Origin: Gammaproteobacteria bacterium
Lineage (GTDB): Bacteria > Pseudomonadota > Gammaproteobacteria > Poriferisulfidales > Poriferisulfidaceae
Assembly: GCA_026706895.1 (NCBI GenBank)
Contig: JAPOXW010000029.1
Span: 1-64,000 of the forward strand
Length of the DNA: 64,000 nucleotides
Reading direction: 5' to 3'
The position numbers were made by a program, and so were the translations under genes. The notes beneath the pieces are model-generated. The model saw only the letters and a list, made by a program, of their open reading frames with translations, had not been told where the DNA came from and did no database searches. Positions 50,882-59,820 of this stretch are shown here, piece by piece; the stretch's first letter is position 1, and each line of letters opens with the position of its first letter.

Positions 50882-51984
50882 GTATCCTGACTCGCCACCT
50901 GATTTGGCGCGTGCTGGTCGGGATTGGGCTGGTGGCGCTGGCCGTGGTGACGATCTTGACCTTGGTGGACCTGATTGACGAGGCGCGCCGAGTGCGTCCG
51001 GGAGGCTATTCGTTTGCGGATGCCTTATGGGTGATCGTGCTGACCATGCCGCAGCGCATCTACGAAGTGCTGCCGGTTTCGGTGTTCATCGGCAGCCTGC
51101 TGAGTCTGGGTCAACTGGTCGCGGACAACGAGATGACGGCATTGCGCGCATCGGGGGTGGGCGTGTGGTGGCTGTCCAGGAGGCTGCTCTCGGTGGGCCT
51201 GCTCTTGGCGCTGGCGACCATTTTCATCGGAGAGAAGATTGCTCCGGTGGGCGGGGAATTGGCCTGGGACATTCGACAGCAGCCACAGAAGGGGGCCTCG
51301 GTCGGAGAGACGCAGGGGTTATGGGTTCGCAAAGGCGACCATTACCTCCATGTGCTGCGGGGAGATCGGCGCGACCGCCTGTCTCAAGTGCTGGCGTATC
51401 GCCTGGACGCCGATGGCGCCCTGGAGCATAGCCTGCATGCGAAGAGCGCGCATCTGGCGGGCGGGCGCTGGATCCTGTCTAACGTCCGGGAAAGCGTGAT
51501 CCACCCGGACGGGAGCGTGACTCGTGAGGAGCACGCACTAAGAACCGACGTGGCTCTGCCGGATGTCGACGTGTTGGATACGATGCTGATGCCTGCTGAT
51601 GAAATGCCGATCACACGCCTGAACCGCTACCTAAACTACTTCGAGGGCGAAGAACTGGATTTGCGCCCCTACCGATTCGCTTGGTGGCAGCGCTTCGCCA
51701 CGCCTCTGGCCTGCGTGGTGGTCTTGCTGCTGACGGTTTCGTTCACTTTCACCCAGTCCCGCGGCGGGGGGCTCGGGCAGCGCATCTTCATCGGCGTGGT
51801 CAGCGGCATTGGCATCTACTTGTTCAACCGGGTGGGCGGGCACTTTGGAATGCTGATGGACTTGCCGCCTTGGCTGGCGGCATTTCTGCCGCTGGTTTTG
51901 CTTTTCCTGCTCGGTTGTGCGGTGCTGCTGGCGCAGCAGACAAATACGCGTCAGCATCCGGGCAATCTTCCCAGCCAGGCATAA
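50878..51984 (+). CDS. lptG: LPS export permease LptG
   Basis: This 368-residue partner of LptF has six transmembrane helices. N-terminal helices are in 'MSILTRHLIWRVLVGIGLVALAVVTILTLVDLIDE', the coupling region 'RIYEVLPVSVFIGSLLSLGQLVADNEMTALRASG' is strongly conserved, and the final helices include 'CVVVLLLTVSFTF' and 'PLVLLFLLGCAVLLA'. The ATG overlaps the lptF stop (ATGA), giving coupled translation. A longer frame from 50617 overlaps lptF and is not real. Confidence 0.96.
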   Translation: MSILTRHLIWRVLVGIGLVALAVVTILTLVDLIDEARRVRPGGYSFADALWVIVLTMPQRIYEVLPVSVFIGSLLSLGQLVADNEMTALRASGVGVWWLSRRLLSVGLLLALATIFIGEKIAPVGGELAWDIRQQPQKGASVGETQGLWVRKGDHYLHVLRGDRRDRLSQVLAYRLDADGALEHSLHAKSAHLAGGRWILSNVRESVIHPDGSVTREEHALRTDVALPDVDVLDTMLMPADEMPITRLNRYLNYFEGEELDLRPYRFAWWQRFATPLACVVVLLLTVSFTFTQSRGGGLGQRIFIGVVSGIGIYLFNRVGGHFGMLMDLPPWLAAFLPLVLLFLLGCAVLLAQQTNTRQHPGNLPSQA

Positions 51985-52006
51985 GATCCGGATTTCCCGC
52001 TCTGTC

Positions 52007-52423
52007 TCATTCTGTTGAAACCAGCCGGGTGGCGCTCCATTGGTCGTGCCAGCAGAGCCGCGTCGCGCCGAACAGGCTCCACAGGAAACCCACTCCAAGG
52101 CAGGCCCAGGACAAGACGGCGCCCAGGCCCCGAATCACGGCAGCCCCCCAGCCGATCCTCTGGCCATCCACGGTCTCGATGCGGACCCGCCAGGCACGCA
52201 TGCCGATTGTGGCGCTGCGGGCACGCCAGCACAGGACGAAATAAGCCAACCCGACGATTGAAAGGTAGGCTTGATACAGCATGCGTTCCGGCGAACCGGG
52301 CACGGACAGGTCCAGCATGGCGAACGGGATACTGGCAGCCCACCAGATGGCGGCCAGCGCCAGGAGGTCATAGAGGATGCAACCTAATCGCCGCCAGAGG
52401 CCGATGGTATTCGCGGACGGCAT
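52007..52423 (-). CDS. RDD family membrane protein
   Basis: A 138-residue protein with three hydrophobic helices (about 15-35, 45-65, 95-115). Residues typical of the RDD motif begin the protein ('[16 protein letters not shown]') and '[19 protein letters not shown]' is the usual inter-helix segment. RDD proteins have been linked to ion or Na+/H+ transport in a few cases; for most the role is unknown. It is convergent with lptG (22-base gap) and divergent from xerD. Confidence 0.88.
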   Translation of the reverse strand: MPSANTIGLWRRLGCILYDLLALAAIWWAASIPFAMLDLSVPGSPERMLYQAYLSIVGLAYFVLCWRARSATIGMRAWRVRIETVDGQRIGWGAAVIRGLGAVLSWACLGVGFLWSLFGATRLCWHDQWSATRLVSTE

Positions 52424-52473
52424 TCAGCGAGTGTAACATACTGAAATGCCCGCTGTTGTATACTTTCCGCACC

Positions 52474-53367
52474 ATGTCCGACGTCGATGCAATCGATGCA
52501 TTCCTTGACAGCAGCTGGGCGGAGCAGGGACTCGCTCGCTCGACGATGCTGGCGTATCGATCTGATTTAACAGGGTTTTCAAAATGGCTCAACGCTCAGG
52601 GCGCGAGCCTGCGCGCGGCGGATGGCGGCGACATCCAGATGTATCTGGCCTCCCGGCTCCAAAAGGGCATGCAGGCCAGCAGCGTGGCGCGCATCCTGTC
52701 GGCGATTCGGCTGTTCTACCGCTATGCGAAGCGGCATGCCCTGCGCAGTGACGATCCCTGTACGCAGATCATTACCCCGAAGCCGTCCCGATACCTGCCC
52801 TCCGTATTGAGCGAACAGGAAATCGAAACCCTGCTGAACACGCCGGACACGGACACCCCTAAAGGACTGCGGGACCGCGCCATGCTGGAACTGCTGTATG
52901 CCTGCGGACTCAGGGTGAGTGAACTGGTCACCCTGAAACAGGGCCAGATCAACATGAAAACCGGAGTCTTGCGCCTGATGGGGAAAGGCATGAAGGAACG
53001 ACTGGTGCCGATCGGCGAATGCGCGACCGATTGGCTGGAGCGTTACCTCCGGGATTCCCGGCCGGCGTTATTGAAAGACCGCCCCCGGACCGAGGATCTG
53101 TTTGTCACCCGCCAGGGCCGGGCGATGACCCGCCAGGCTTTCTGGCAGATGCTGCGTCAAGTGGCCCGGAAGGCCGGCATCACCAAACCGCTGACGCCAC
53201 ATACGTTAAGACACACGTTCGCCACGCACCTGCTCAACCATGGGGCGGACTTGCGGGTGGTGCAGATGTTGCTCGGCCACAGCGATCTCGCTACGACTCA
53301 AATCTACACTCACGTCGCCCATGACAAACTCAAAGACATGCACCGGGTTCACCACCCCCGTGGCTAG
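52474..53367 (+). CDS. xerD: Site-specific tyrosine recombinase XerD
   Basis: A 297-residue integrase resolving chromosome dimers at dif together with XerC. The N-terminal SAM-like DNA-binding domain is at about 5-90, and the catalytic domain holds Arg ('[10 protein letters not shown]'), Lys ('[10 protein letters not shown]'), His-x-x-Arg ('[12 protein letters not shown]'), His ('[15 protein letters not shown]') and the nucleophile Tyr in the same segment. Length equals E. coli XerD (298). Its stop overlaps the dsbC start region by eight bases. The ATG at 52474 was chosen over an extended frame beginning at 52015. Confidence 0.95.
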   Translation: MSDVDAIDAFLDSSWAEQGLARSTMLAYRSDLTGFSKWLNAQGASLRAADGGDIQMYLASRLQKGMQASSVARILSAIRLFYRYAKRHALRSDDPCTQIITPKPSRYLPSVLSEQEIETLLNTPDTDTPKGLRDRAMLELLYACGLRVSELVTLKQGQINMKTGVLRLMGKGMKERLVPIGECATDWLERYLRDSRPALLKDRPRTEDLFVTRQGRAMTRQAFWQMLRQVARKAGITKPLTPHTLRHTFATHLLNHGADLRVVQMLLGHSDLATTQIYTHVAHDKLKDMHRVHHPRG

Positions 53368-54070
53368 ACGGGTCCTGCTGTTCGGCACCTTGCTGCTTGC
53401 GGCCGCGGTTTCCGCGGAAACGAACAGCGAGCAGCTCCGGGGACGCCTGCAACTGCTGATACCGGGCCACACGCCGGACCAGATCCGCCCCTCGCCGTCG
53501 CCGGGCTTGTACGAAGTGCTGTACGGCGCAGACATTTTTTACATCACGAGTGACGGAAAGCACCTGTTCACGGACGGCAATCTGATCGATGTGGACAGCC
53601 GGATCAATCTGACGGAGATTTCCCGGGCCGAGGTTCGGGCGAGACTGCTGGACGCTTACGGCAAGGACAAAATGCTGGTCTTCCCGGCGACCATGTCGCG
53701 CCGCCATTCGCTCGTCGTGGTGACGGATATCGACTGCCCGTACTGCCAGAGATTCCATGAGCATATCGAGGAACTCAACGATGCCGGAATCGAAGTCCGC
53801 TATCTGCTGTACCCGCGGGCCGGCGAGGGGAGCGAGAGTTATCGGAAGTCGGTCAGCGTCTGGTGCTCCAATGATCCCCTGGATGCGCTGACCCGTGCCA
53901 AGCGTCGAGAGTCGATCTCGCCGAAGACCTGTGCGAACCCGGTCCTGGAGCACATGGACCTGGTTGAGCGAATCAACATCCGGTCGACCCCCTCCATTTT
54001 CCTGTCGGACGGTTCGCTGATTCGCGGCTACCGCCCGCCGGCGGAGATTCTGGGCCTGCTCGGCGACTGA
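53360..54070 (+). CDS. dsbC: Thiol:disulfide interchange protein DsbC
   Basis: This 236-residue periplasmic disulfide isomerase has a signal peptide (residues 1-19, 'LLLAAAVSA'), an N-terminal dimerisation domain (about 22-85), and a thioredoxin domain with the active-site motif C126-P-Y-C129 and later cis-proline '[10 protein letters not shown]'. A second cysteine pair ('VWCSND' and 'KTCANP') corresponds to the structural disulfide. The GTG at 53360 gives the usual length; an ATG 13 codons earlier (53321) is possible. Follows xerD, as in Pseudomonas. Confidence 0.92.
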   Translation: MARRVLLFGTLLLAAAVSAETNSEQLRGRLQLLIPGHTPDQIRPSPSPGLYEVLYGADIFYITSDGKHLFTDGNLIDVDSRINLTEISRAEVRARLLDAYGKDKMLVFPATMSRRHSLVVVTDIDCPYCQRFHEHIEELNDAGIEVRYLLYPRAGEGSESYRKSVSVWCSNDPLDALTRAKRRESISPKTCANPVLEHMDLVERINIRSTPSIFLSDGSLIRGYRPPAEILGLLGD

Positions 54071-54079
54071 TTCCGGGTC

Positions 54080-57000
54080 CTACGGATCAGGCATGTCGTG
54101 CAGCTGGCGGCTGCGCGTGAACAGCAGGGAGCAGCGCACCGGGCGGTCGGGGTAGACGAGGCGGATGTAGCGGGCGTATTCGTTCATCTGCCCCTCATAA
54201 TGCTTGGCGATTCCAGCCAATTCTTCCGGGTCCTTTGTGGCATGGGACTTGAAGTCGATGATCCAGGCCATGTCTGGAGAGAGCAGTAGCCGGTCGATGA
54301 TGCCGAATCCCTCGCCCGTTTCGGTCCTGCAGAGCACGGGGACTTCCGCGTACACGCGGGTCTCGGGATCGGGCCGGAAAACCGGATCCAACTCCGGGTC
54401 GGCGACTACTCGACGGGCTTCGTCCGACCAATCTTGGAAATCGGGATCTTCAAGGTCGTGGTTATAGTTATTTGCCAGGCGCTCGAGCTCGGCCCGGTCC
54501 GGGTCGCCGGCTTCCAGCAGTTCGATCAGGGCATGGATGACGCGCCCGCGTTCCAGCGCGTGCTGCCGTTCCAGGATTCCGTCCGTGCCTCCGGTTTTTC
54601 CGGCTTCGTCCAATTCGTCGATCATGCTTGGCGATGCCGTGCCCGGAAGTGCGAATGGTTCGTCCAGCCCGGTGCAGTCCGTCACCGGCCCGGAAGGGGG
54701 AGGCGCGGTCTCGGCAGATAGAGTGGGCGGCTTCGGGCCCCGGGCCAGCAACTTGGCTTCCTTCCCGGGCGCCCCGGGGAACAATTCCCGAAGTTCTTCG
54801 TGGAGTTCCTCGTACTGGCAGAGGATCAGCATCTGCCGGGCACGGGTAAACGCGACATAAGCGCGGTTAAGTTCTTCTGCCCGTCTTTTCTGGCGTGCCA
54901 GCTCCAGGCATTCCAGCGAGCAGGAATCCATGTCTTCCGTGCGGGGTCGGAACAGGAAACGCCGAGGGCGGGTTTCGTCGGCGGGCCAATCAAGCAGAAT
55001 ATCGCCGTGCCGGCCCTGCTTCCTGGGCTTGTCCAGTTCGGCGTATATGATGACTGGTTTCTCCAGACCCTTGGCTGCGTGCACGGTCAGGATCTGGACG
55101 CGGTCGTCCTGATCGTCTGATTTCAGGCTGACGAGATCGGGAGCGTCGTAGCCCTCGACGCGGCCGCAGCGCATTTCCTCGATGAAGTGGACGAAGGCTG
55201 CCGTGCTGGGGTAACGCCCACTGTCAAACTCCAGGGTCAGCTCGATGAAGCGGGTCAGGTTGCTGACCGCGCGCTCGCCGCGTTCTTCGTTCGGCCAAGC
55301 ATCTCGGTAGCAGCGCAATGCATCCGTCTCGAAGTAAATCCGGTCCAGCAGGTCATGGGTGGGGATGTGACCGATCAGTTCCCGCCATTTTTTGAAGTCT
55401 CTGGCTGCACGCTGCAATGGATGATCCGGGTCTTTCTGTTGGGCTAGGATTTTCAGGCGTTCGGCCCAGTGTCCTGAGTCCGTGTCCGTGCGCGCCAGTT
55501 CCATCAATTCCTCATCCGTGATGTTGTACAGGGGGGAACGCAGCACCTGCACCAGGTGCAGGTCGTCTGCTGGGCGAATCAGGGACTGGAGCAGGGCCTG
55601 CATGTCCCGCACTTCCAGGTGGTTGAGCAGGGTCTGTCGGGATTGACGCGCGAAAGGGATCTTGAGCCGTGCCAATGCGTGCTCGATCTGCGGCACATGA
55701 GTGCGCCGGTTCACTAGAATCATGCAGTCGCGGTACCGGGCGGCGCGGTCTCCAGACTCCCGGTCCTCGATGGCAACCCGTTCGTCGATGATTTGCCGGA
55801 TCCGCTGGGCGATCTGGTCGGCCATCTGTTCCAGGTGGGTGGATCGGGTTTCGGGGCGGGGTTCGGTCAGGGGATTGCGCAGCGGCTCGCCGGGAAGACG
55901 CTCCGGCGGCTTGCCGCGTGACTCTTTCGGAATGAGCGGAAGCAATTCGACTCGTCCCCAGAGTTCCGCTAGATGAGTCTGGTGAGAGGGGAAATCTGGC
56001 AGAGGGAAGAGACCGTTCTCGCCGAAAGCATGATTGACGAAATCGATGATAACCTTGGACGAACGGCGGGAGGCGTCCATGGAGGCGGGTTCGTCTGCCT
56101 GTAAATAGGACTGGAGATAGATGCCGGCCTCCTTTTGGATTTCCGGGTTGGCGCGCCGCCATTGGTAGATGGACTGCTTGGTGTCGCCGACGATGAACGC
56201 GGAACTGGGCTCATCTTCAGTTTCGTGCAGGGCTTCGAGGAAGACCTGCAGGGTTTGCCAGGACAGGGCGTCGGTGTCCTGGAATTCGTCGACCAGCACA
56301 TGCCGGAAACGCTGTCCGAGCTTGTACTGGACCCATTCGATGCCGCCGTTCATCAGCTGGTTCGCGAACCACAGCAGGTCGTCGTAGTCCATGTAGCCGT
56401 ATGTCTGCTTCAGGCGCTGGTAGTTCTCGGCCAGCCGCCCGACGACTGTGTACCAATGACCGTTGAGTTTGCAGGCTTTCCGGCGCAGCAGCCCGTCCAG
56501 AGATTCGGAAGTTGACTGATGCCACGAATCAAGCTGCTGCTCGAGTTCCTTGGCATCGTTCTCGCCCAGGCGTTCCCGCACCGCATCTTGCGTCGGAATA
56601 AGCGAGTTCCGAATGCCTTCTCCCTCTGGATCGCCCAGGGCTTGGTGGATATGGCGGATCTGTTCGAGGCTCCCGGTCTCGTCTTCTTCAAGGGCACGGC
56701 ACAGTTTGACCGCGGCTCGGGCCTGGTTGGACTTCTCCGAGGCGCCGCTTTTTTCCAAAAGGCCCGCAAGACGACGAATCCCCGGCTCGATTTCGGAAAT
56801 CCGGACAGGGTCCGAAGCTTCGTTCAGGCGAAAAACCTCATCGTGCAGGTGCGTGCGCAATTGTTCCGGGGTGAATTCGCCTTCGAAAGCGCGCCATTCC
56901 AGAATATGTTCCCGAAATCCCGCCAGGACGCGGCGCAGGTTCCATAGGTTCGGAACTTCCGCCATGATCGCGTTCATGGATTCGGCCAATTCGCTGCCGG

Positions 57001-57487
57001 GGTTGCGATGGGTCTCCTCGAAAAGCAGGTATTCTGCATCCTGGTGTAAGCGGGCGGCCTGTTCCCTTTGCGGGATCGCGAATCCGGCGGGGACCCCAGC
57101 CTCCAAAGGGAAGCGCTGCAGCAGTTCTTGGAAGAAGGAATGGAAGGTCGCGATGCGGATGCCCTGATCCGCGAACTGCACGGTTTCGAACAGTGCCCGG
57201 GCGCGATCCAGATGCTGTTCCGGTTCGTCGACGCCGATCTTCCTCAGGTCCTCAATCAGGTCCGGATCGTCGAGGGCAAGCCAGTCGGCCAGCCTCTCGG
57301 TCAGGCGCTGCTGGATTTCTGCCGCTGCCTTGCGGGTGAAGGTGATGGCTAGGATGGAATCGGGTTCGGCGCCCGCCAGCAACAGGCGCAGGATGCGTGC
57401 CACCAACAGCCAAGTCTTCCCAGTTCCCGCCGACGCGAAGACAGCGACGCTTTTTTTCGGATCAGCGGGGGCCAGTGAGTCGGTCAT
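54080..57487 (-). CDS. addA: DNA helicase-nuclease AddA (UvrD/RecB family)
   Basis: A 1135-residue superfamily 1 helicase with Walker A 'ASAGTGKT' (18-25), motif Ia 'ITFTRKAAAEI', motif II 'VDEFQDTD', motif III 'IVGDTKQSIYQWR', motif V/VI 'TVHAAKGLEKPVIIYAEL' and 'AYVAFTRARQMLIL', and a C-terminal PD-(D/E)XK nuclease with 'GFGIIDRLLL' and 'WIIDFKSHATKD'. Length and layout match AddA, which processes double-strand breaks with AddB. No addB lies next to it: the upstream side begins an AT-rich accessory region. The ATG at 57487 suits the family; a longer frame extends to 57556. Confidence 0.93.
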   Translation of the reverse strand: MTDSLAPADPKKSVAVFASAGTGKTWLLVARILRLLLAGAEPDSILAITFTRKAAAEIQQRLTERLADWLALDDPDLIEDLRKIGVDEPEQHLDRARALFETVQFADQGIRIATFHSFFQELLQRFPLEAGVPAGFAIPQREQAARLHQDAEYLLFEETHRNPGSELAESMNAIMAEVPNLWNLRRVLAGFREHILEWRAFEGEFTPEQLRTHLHDEVFRLNEASDPVRISEIEPGIRRLAGLLEKSGASEKSNQARAAVKLCRALEEDETGSLEQIRHIHQALGDPEGEGIRNSLIPTQDAVRERLGENDAKELEQQLDSWHQSTSESLDGLLRRKACKLNGHWYTVVGRLAENYQRLKQTYGYMDYDDLLWFANQLMNGGIEWVQYKLGQRFRHVLVDEFQDTDALSWQTLQVFLEALHETEDEPSSAFIVGDTKQSIYQWRRANPEIQKEAGIYLQSYLQADEPASMDASRRSSKVIIDFVNHAFGENGLFPLPDFPSHQTHLAELWGRVELLPLIPKESRGKPPERLPGEPLRNPLTEPRPETRSTHLEQMADQIAQRIRQIIDERVAIEDRESGDRAARYRDCMILVNRRTHVPQIEHALARLKIPFARQSRQTLLNHLEVRDMQALLQSLIRPADDLHLVQVLRSPLYNITDEELMELARTDTDSGHWAERLKILAQQKDPDHPLQRAARDFKKWRELIGHIPTHDLLDRIYFETDALRCYRDAWPNEERGERAVSNLTRFIELTLEFDSGRYPSTAAFVHFIEEMRCGRVEGYDAPDLVSLKSDDQDDRVQILTVHAAKGLEKPVIIYAELDKPRKQGRHGDILLDWPADETRPRRFLFRPRTEDMDSCSLECLELARQKRRAEELNRAYVAFTRARQMLILCQYEELHEELRELFPGAPGKEAKLLARGPKPPTLSAETAPPPSGPVTDCTGLDEPFALPGTASPSMIDELDEAGKTGGTDGILERQHALERGRVIHALIELLEAGDPDRAELERLANNYNHDLEDPDFQDWSDEARRVVADPELDPVFRPDPETRVYAEVPVLCRTETGEGFGIIDRLLLSPDMAWIIDFKSHATKDPEELAGIAKHYEGQMNEYARYIRLVYPDRPVRCSLLFTRSRQLHDMPDP

Positions 57488-57579
57488 GTGGACCGGGCAA
57501 GGTGTTGGAGAGGCTGGGATGGTGCGATGGCCGGACTTGAATTTTTTAATAAACAACTATTAGGTGCAAGTATATAATT

Positions 57580-57594
57580 CCCATTATTAATGGG
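57580..57594. promoter_or_regulatory. Inverted repeat between addA and the accessory region
   Basis: CCCATT and AATGGG form a 6-bp stem with a 3-base loop in an AT-rich gap. On the minus strand a TATATA segment lies just downstream toward addA, so this may be part of the addA promoter. Role unproven. Confidence 0.25.
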
Positions 57595-57607
57595 TCAGCC
57601 AGTGTAA

Positions 57608-57925
57608 ATCATAAAAGTCTATACCAGTAATTTCCATTTTATCAATCCTGAAATTCACCAACTGGAACTGTTCCTTGCAGAACTCGCACGGCCATTGCGC
57701 CGCAGGAACCCGACCACGGGGAAATGGGAACTGGACAAGCGCGGCGGGGACGAAAACGCAGAGAGCCCCGACACCTTCGACGCGGCGTGCCTGGCGTATT
57801 GCAGGGATTCGGACTACGGGCTAAAGGCCCGCGGAGGGGTGATTTGGCGGCGTGTGGAACGCCCGACCTTGTCGCCGAAGCGTTCGGCAATGCTTTTCCG
57901 GGTGGCCTTGACCGGAATCGTCTGA
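57608..57925 (+). pseudogene. Fragment resembling the C-terminus of a phage terminase large subunit
   Basis: The frame is open from 57608 without a good start codon and encodes 'FINPEIHQLELFLAELARPLR' followed by 'RGGDENAESPDTFDAACLAY' (no stretch over 20 residues is quoted). The pattern 'SPD..DA.CLAY' resembles the last beta-strand and C-terminal helix of terminase large subunits, where Asp is part of the nuclease site. No other phage gene is beside it, so this would be a remnant. Overlaps the next minus-strand ORF. Identification by pattern only. Confidence 0.35.
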
Positions 57926-58110
57926 CGCTTCGGATTGATGAATTTCAACATGGACGGGTAGCGGGCGCTGATGGCAACGTGTTCAAGGGCCGAGTGGCGG
58001 TCGTCGCTCAGAAGCTGGAAGACCGGCATATTCGTTTTAATTTCGCCGTAGGCGATATAAAACGTATCGTCGCCGTCGTCGAACTCAACCAGGTAGATTT
58101 CTTTCACCAT
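57814..58110 (-). CDS. Hypothetical protein (98 aa)
   Basis: The ATG at 58110 opens 98 codons beginning 'MVKEIYLVEFDDGDDTFYIAY', a plausible small-protein start (alternating hydrophobic and acidic residues). The C-terminal half overlaps the terminase-like fragment on the other strand, so part of it may be chance. The frame is open upstream to 58272 but enters the flavoprotein gene. No family recognised. It is divergent from the flavoprotein (85 bases). Confidence 0.35.
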   Translation of the reverse strand: MVKEIYLVEFDDGDDTFYIAYGEIKTNMPVFQLLSDDRHSALEHVAISARYPSMLKFINPKRQTIPVKATRKSIAERFGDKVGRSTRRQITPPRAFSP

Positions 58111-58195
58111 AGTCCTGCACCTATATATAAGCGTATCATAGACGCAGTATTCCGAGTTTCCGTCCAGCCGGTAGGAACAATGCAGGGAATTATGC

Positions 58196-59545
58196 ATGTA
58201 TGACGTTTTAATAATTGGTGCAGGAACCGCAGGTATTGCAGCAGCCAAACAATTGGAAAAATTGAATGCCAAATATTTGCTGATAGAAGAGGGAGATGGG
58301 GGTACGACGTGTGCAAAGACGGGATGTATGCCATCTAAAGGGCTAATTGAAATCGCAAAGAAGGTTAATAATATTCAGTCTTTAACTAAAGATAATTTTA
58401 TCCAACAAAATCAATTCAAAATTGATACTGCTTCTGTGCTGAAAAAAGTACGTACACTTAGAGATCATTTTGTCAAGAGAGCAATTAAAGGGAGTGAAAA
58501 ATTTCCTCGAATCAAAGGAAGTGCAAAATTTATTGATACCAATACCATTGAAGTCAATGGGGAAAAAATATCGGCAAACAATATAATTATTGCAAATGGC
58601 TCAAGGCCGAGAATACCGGATGTATTTGAAGAGGTAAAATCCAAAATATTAACTACTGACAATTTTTTTGAACAAGAAAAGCTGCCAGATAGCATAGCTG
58701 TTGTCGGGCTGGGTATTATCGGGGTAGAGTTTGCTCAAGCTCTTGCAAGATTGGGAGTAAAAGTACAAGTATATGAAGAATATAAAACAATAGCAGGAAT
58801 ACAAGATGAAAAAGTTTTTCATCATGCACTTTCTCTTCAACAGCAGTACTACCCGATTCACTTTAATACCAAGATCGAAAAAGTAACTGAGCAAGCAGGG
58901 AAGTTCTTGATTGAGTGGAAAAATGGTCGATTAGAAGTTGACCAAGTATTGTTGTGTGCTGGAAGAGAATCCAATATTGATCAATTGAACTTGGGAAAAC
59001 TAGGGTTAGATACTACGGACACAGCAAACACGTTATATGACCCCTGCACGTTGCAGATAAATGATTTTCCAATTTATGTGGCCGGTGATGTTAGTTCCAA
59101 GAAAATGGTGGTGCATGAAGCCGCGGAAGAAGCAAGAGTTGCGGTATACAATGCGATGCATACTAAAAAGAAAAAACTTGCAAAGCCTGCTTTAAATATA
59201 GTTTTTACTGACCCGCCCATAGCAAGAGTAGGCCAGTCATTAAATGAACTCGACCAGGAAAAGTGTGTTATTGGTGAATTCGATTTTGCTCTGCAAGGGC
59301 GTGCAACTTTAAAAGGGGAAAATCATGGCGTTGTACGGGTTTATGTGAATTCAAGAAACGATCATATTCTCGGTGCAGAAATGATAGCCCCAGGTGCGGA
59401 AAATTTTGCACATTTGTTAATGATGGCCATTCAAAATGAGATTCCATTACACAAGCTATTACGACTACCTATCTATCATCCGGTTTTGGAAGAAGGATTA
59501 CGCCAAGCATTAGTTAATGCAAAAAGCAAGTCAGCAGTTACATAA
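58196..59545 (+). CDS. Dihydrolipoyl dehydrogenase-like FAD disulfide oxidoreductase
   Basis: This 449-residue class I flavoprotein has an FAD-binding motif 'GAGTAGIAAA' (8-17), redox cysteines C39 and C44 in 'TCAKTGCMPSKGL', an NAD-binding 'GLGIIGVEFA' (about 171-180) and the dimer-partner motif 'YHPVLEEGLRQAL' with catalytic His and Glu. These are complete, so disulfide reductase chemistry is expected. No E2 lipoyl-domain or merA-like N-terminal domain is present, so substrate is unknown; mycothione-, glutathione- or lipoamide-type disulfides are all possible. The gene is strikingly AT-rich compared with addA, strongly suggesting transfer. A ribosome site GGGA precedes the ATG. Confidence 0.85.
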   Translation: MYDVLIIGAGTAGIAAAKQLEKLNAKYLLIEEGDGGTTCAKTGCMPSKGLIEIAKKVNNIQSLTKDNFIQQNQFKIDTASVLKKVRTLRDHFVKRAIKGSEKFPRIKGSAKFIDTNTIEVNGEKISANNIIIANGSRPRIPDVFEEVKSKILTTDNFFEQEKLPDSIAVVGLGIIGVEFAQALARLGVKVQVYEEYKTIAGIQDEKVFHHALSLQQQYYPIHFNTKIEKVTEQAGKFLIEWKNGRLEVDQVLLCAGRESNIDQLNLGKLGLDTTDTANTLYDPCTLQINDFPIYVAGDVSSKKMVVHEAAEEARVAVYNAMHTKKKKLAKPALNIVFTDPPIARVGQSLNELDQEKCVIGEFDFALQGRATLKGENHGVVRVYVNSRNDHILGAEMIAPGAENFAHLLMMAIQNEIPLHKLLRLPIYHPVLEEGLRQALVNAKSKSAVT

Positions 59546-59716
59546 GCTTTCCCGTTGCGCGTGAGGCACCTGGGACACCCGCCGCAGGCCCGCCGGCAAT
59601 GGGCCAAATGGGAGGCCGCCTACAACCGTGTCCGACCTCACGAAAGCCTCGACCTGATGACTCCGCTAGAACACGTCAAGGTGCATCCGCCAAGCGAGGC
59701 TTGTTCCGATATGTAG
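59546..59716 (+). mobile_element. 3' remnant of an IS transposase (integrase core, IS3/IS481 type)
   Basis: Directly after the flavoprotein stop, GC-rich sequence encodes 'RRQWAKWEAAYNRVRPHESL' continuing 'DLMTPLEHVKV' and ending at TAG 59714-59716. The 'W...YN..RPHESL....P' pattern is the C-terminus of DDE integrase-core transposases. The rest of the transposase and both terminal repeats are missing. Base composition contrasts with both flanks. Confidence 0.7.
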
Positions 59717-59736
59717 CGAACCTGCACAGGGACTAT

Positions 59737-59784
59737 CTTTTAATATTTAAAAGCATAAACTACAACCTAGTACTTGATAGTACT
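59737..59784 (+). promoter_or_regulatory. Two inverted repeats upstream of the MetE-like gene
   Basis: CTTTTAA-TAT-TTAAAAG (59737-59753) is a perfect 7-bp dyad. AGTACT occurs at 59769-59774 and again at 59779-59784, each self-complementary, together a dyad with a 4-base centre. They lie 37-84 bases before the start of the cluster's first enzyme gene in AT-rich DNA and may be the operator/promoter of the operon. Confidence 0.35.
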
Positions 59785-59820
59785 TAAGAATTTAGAGGTC
59801 AACCCAAGAGAGGCATCATT

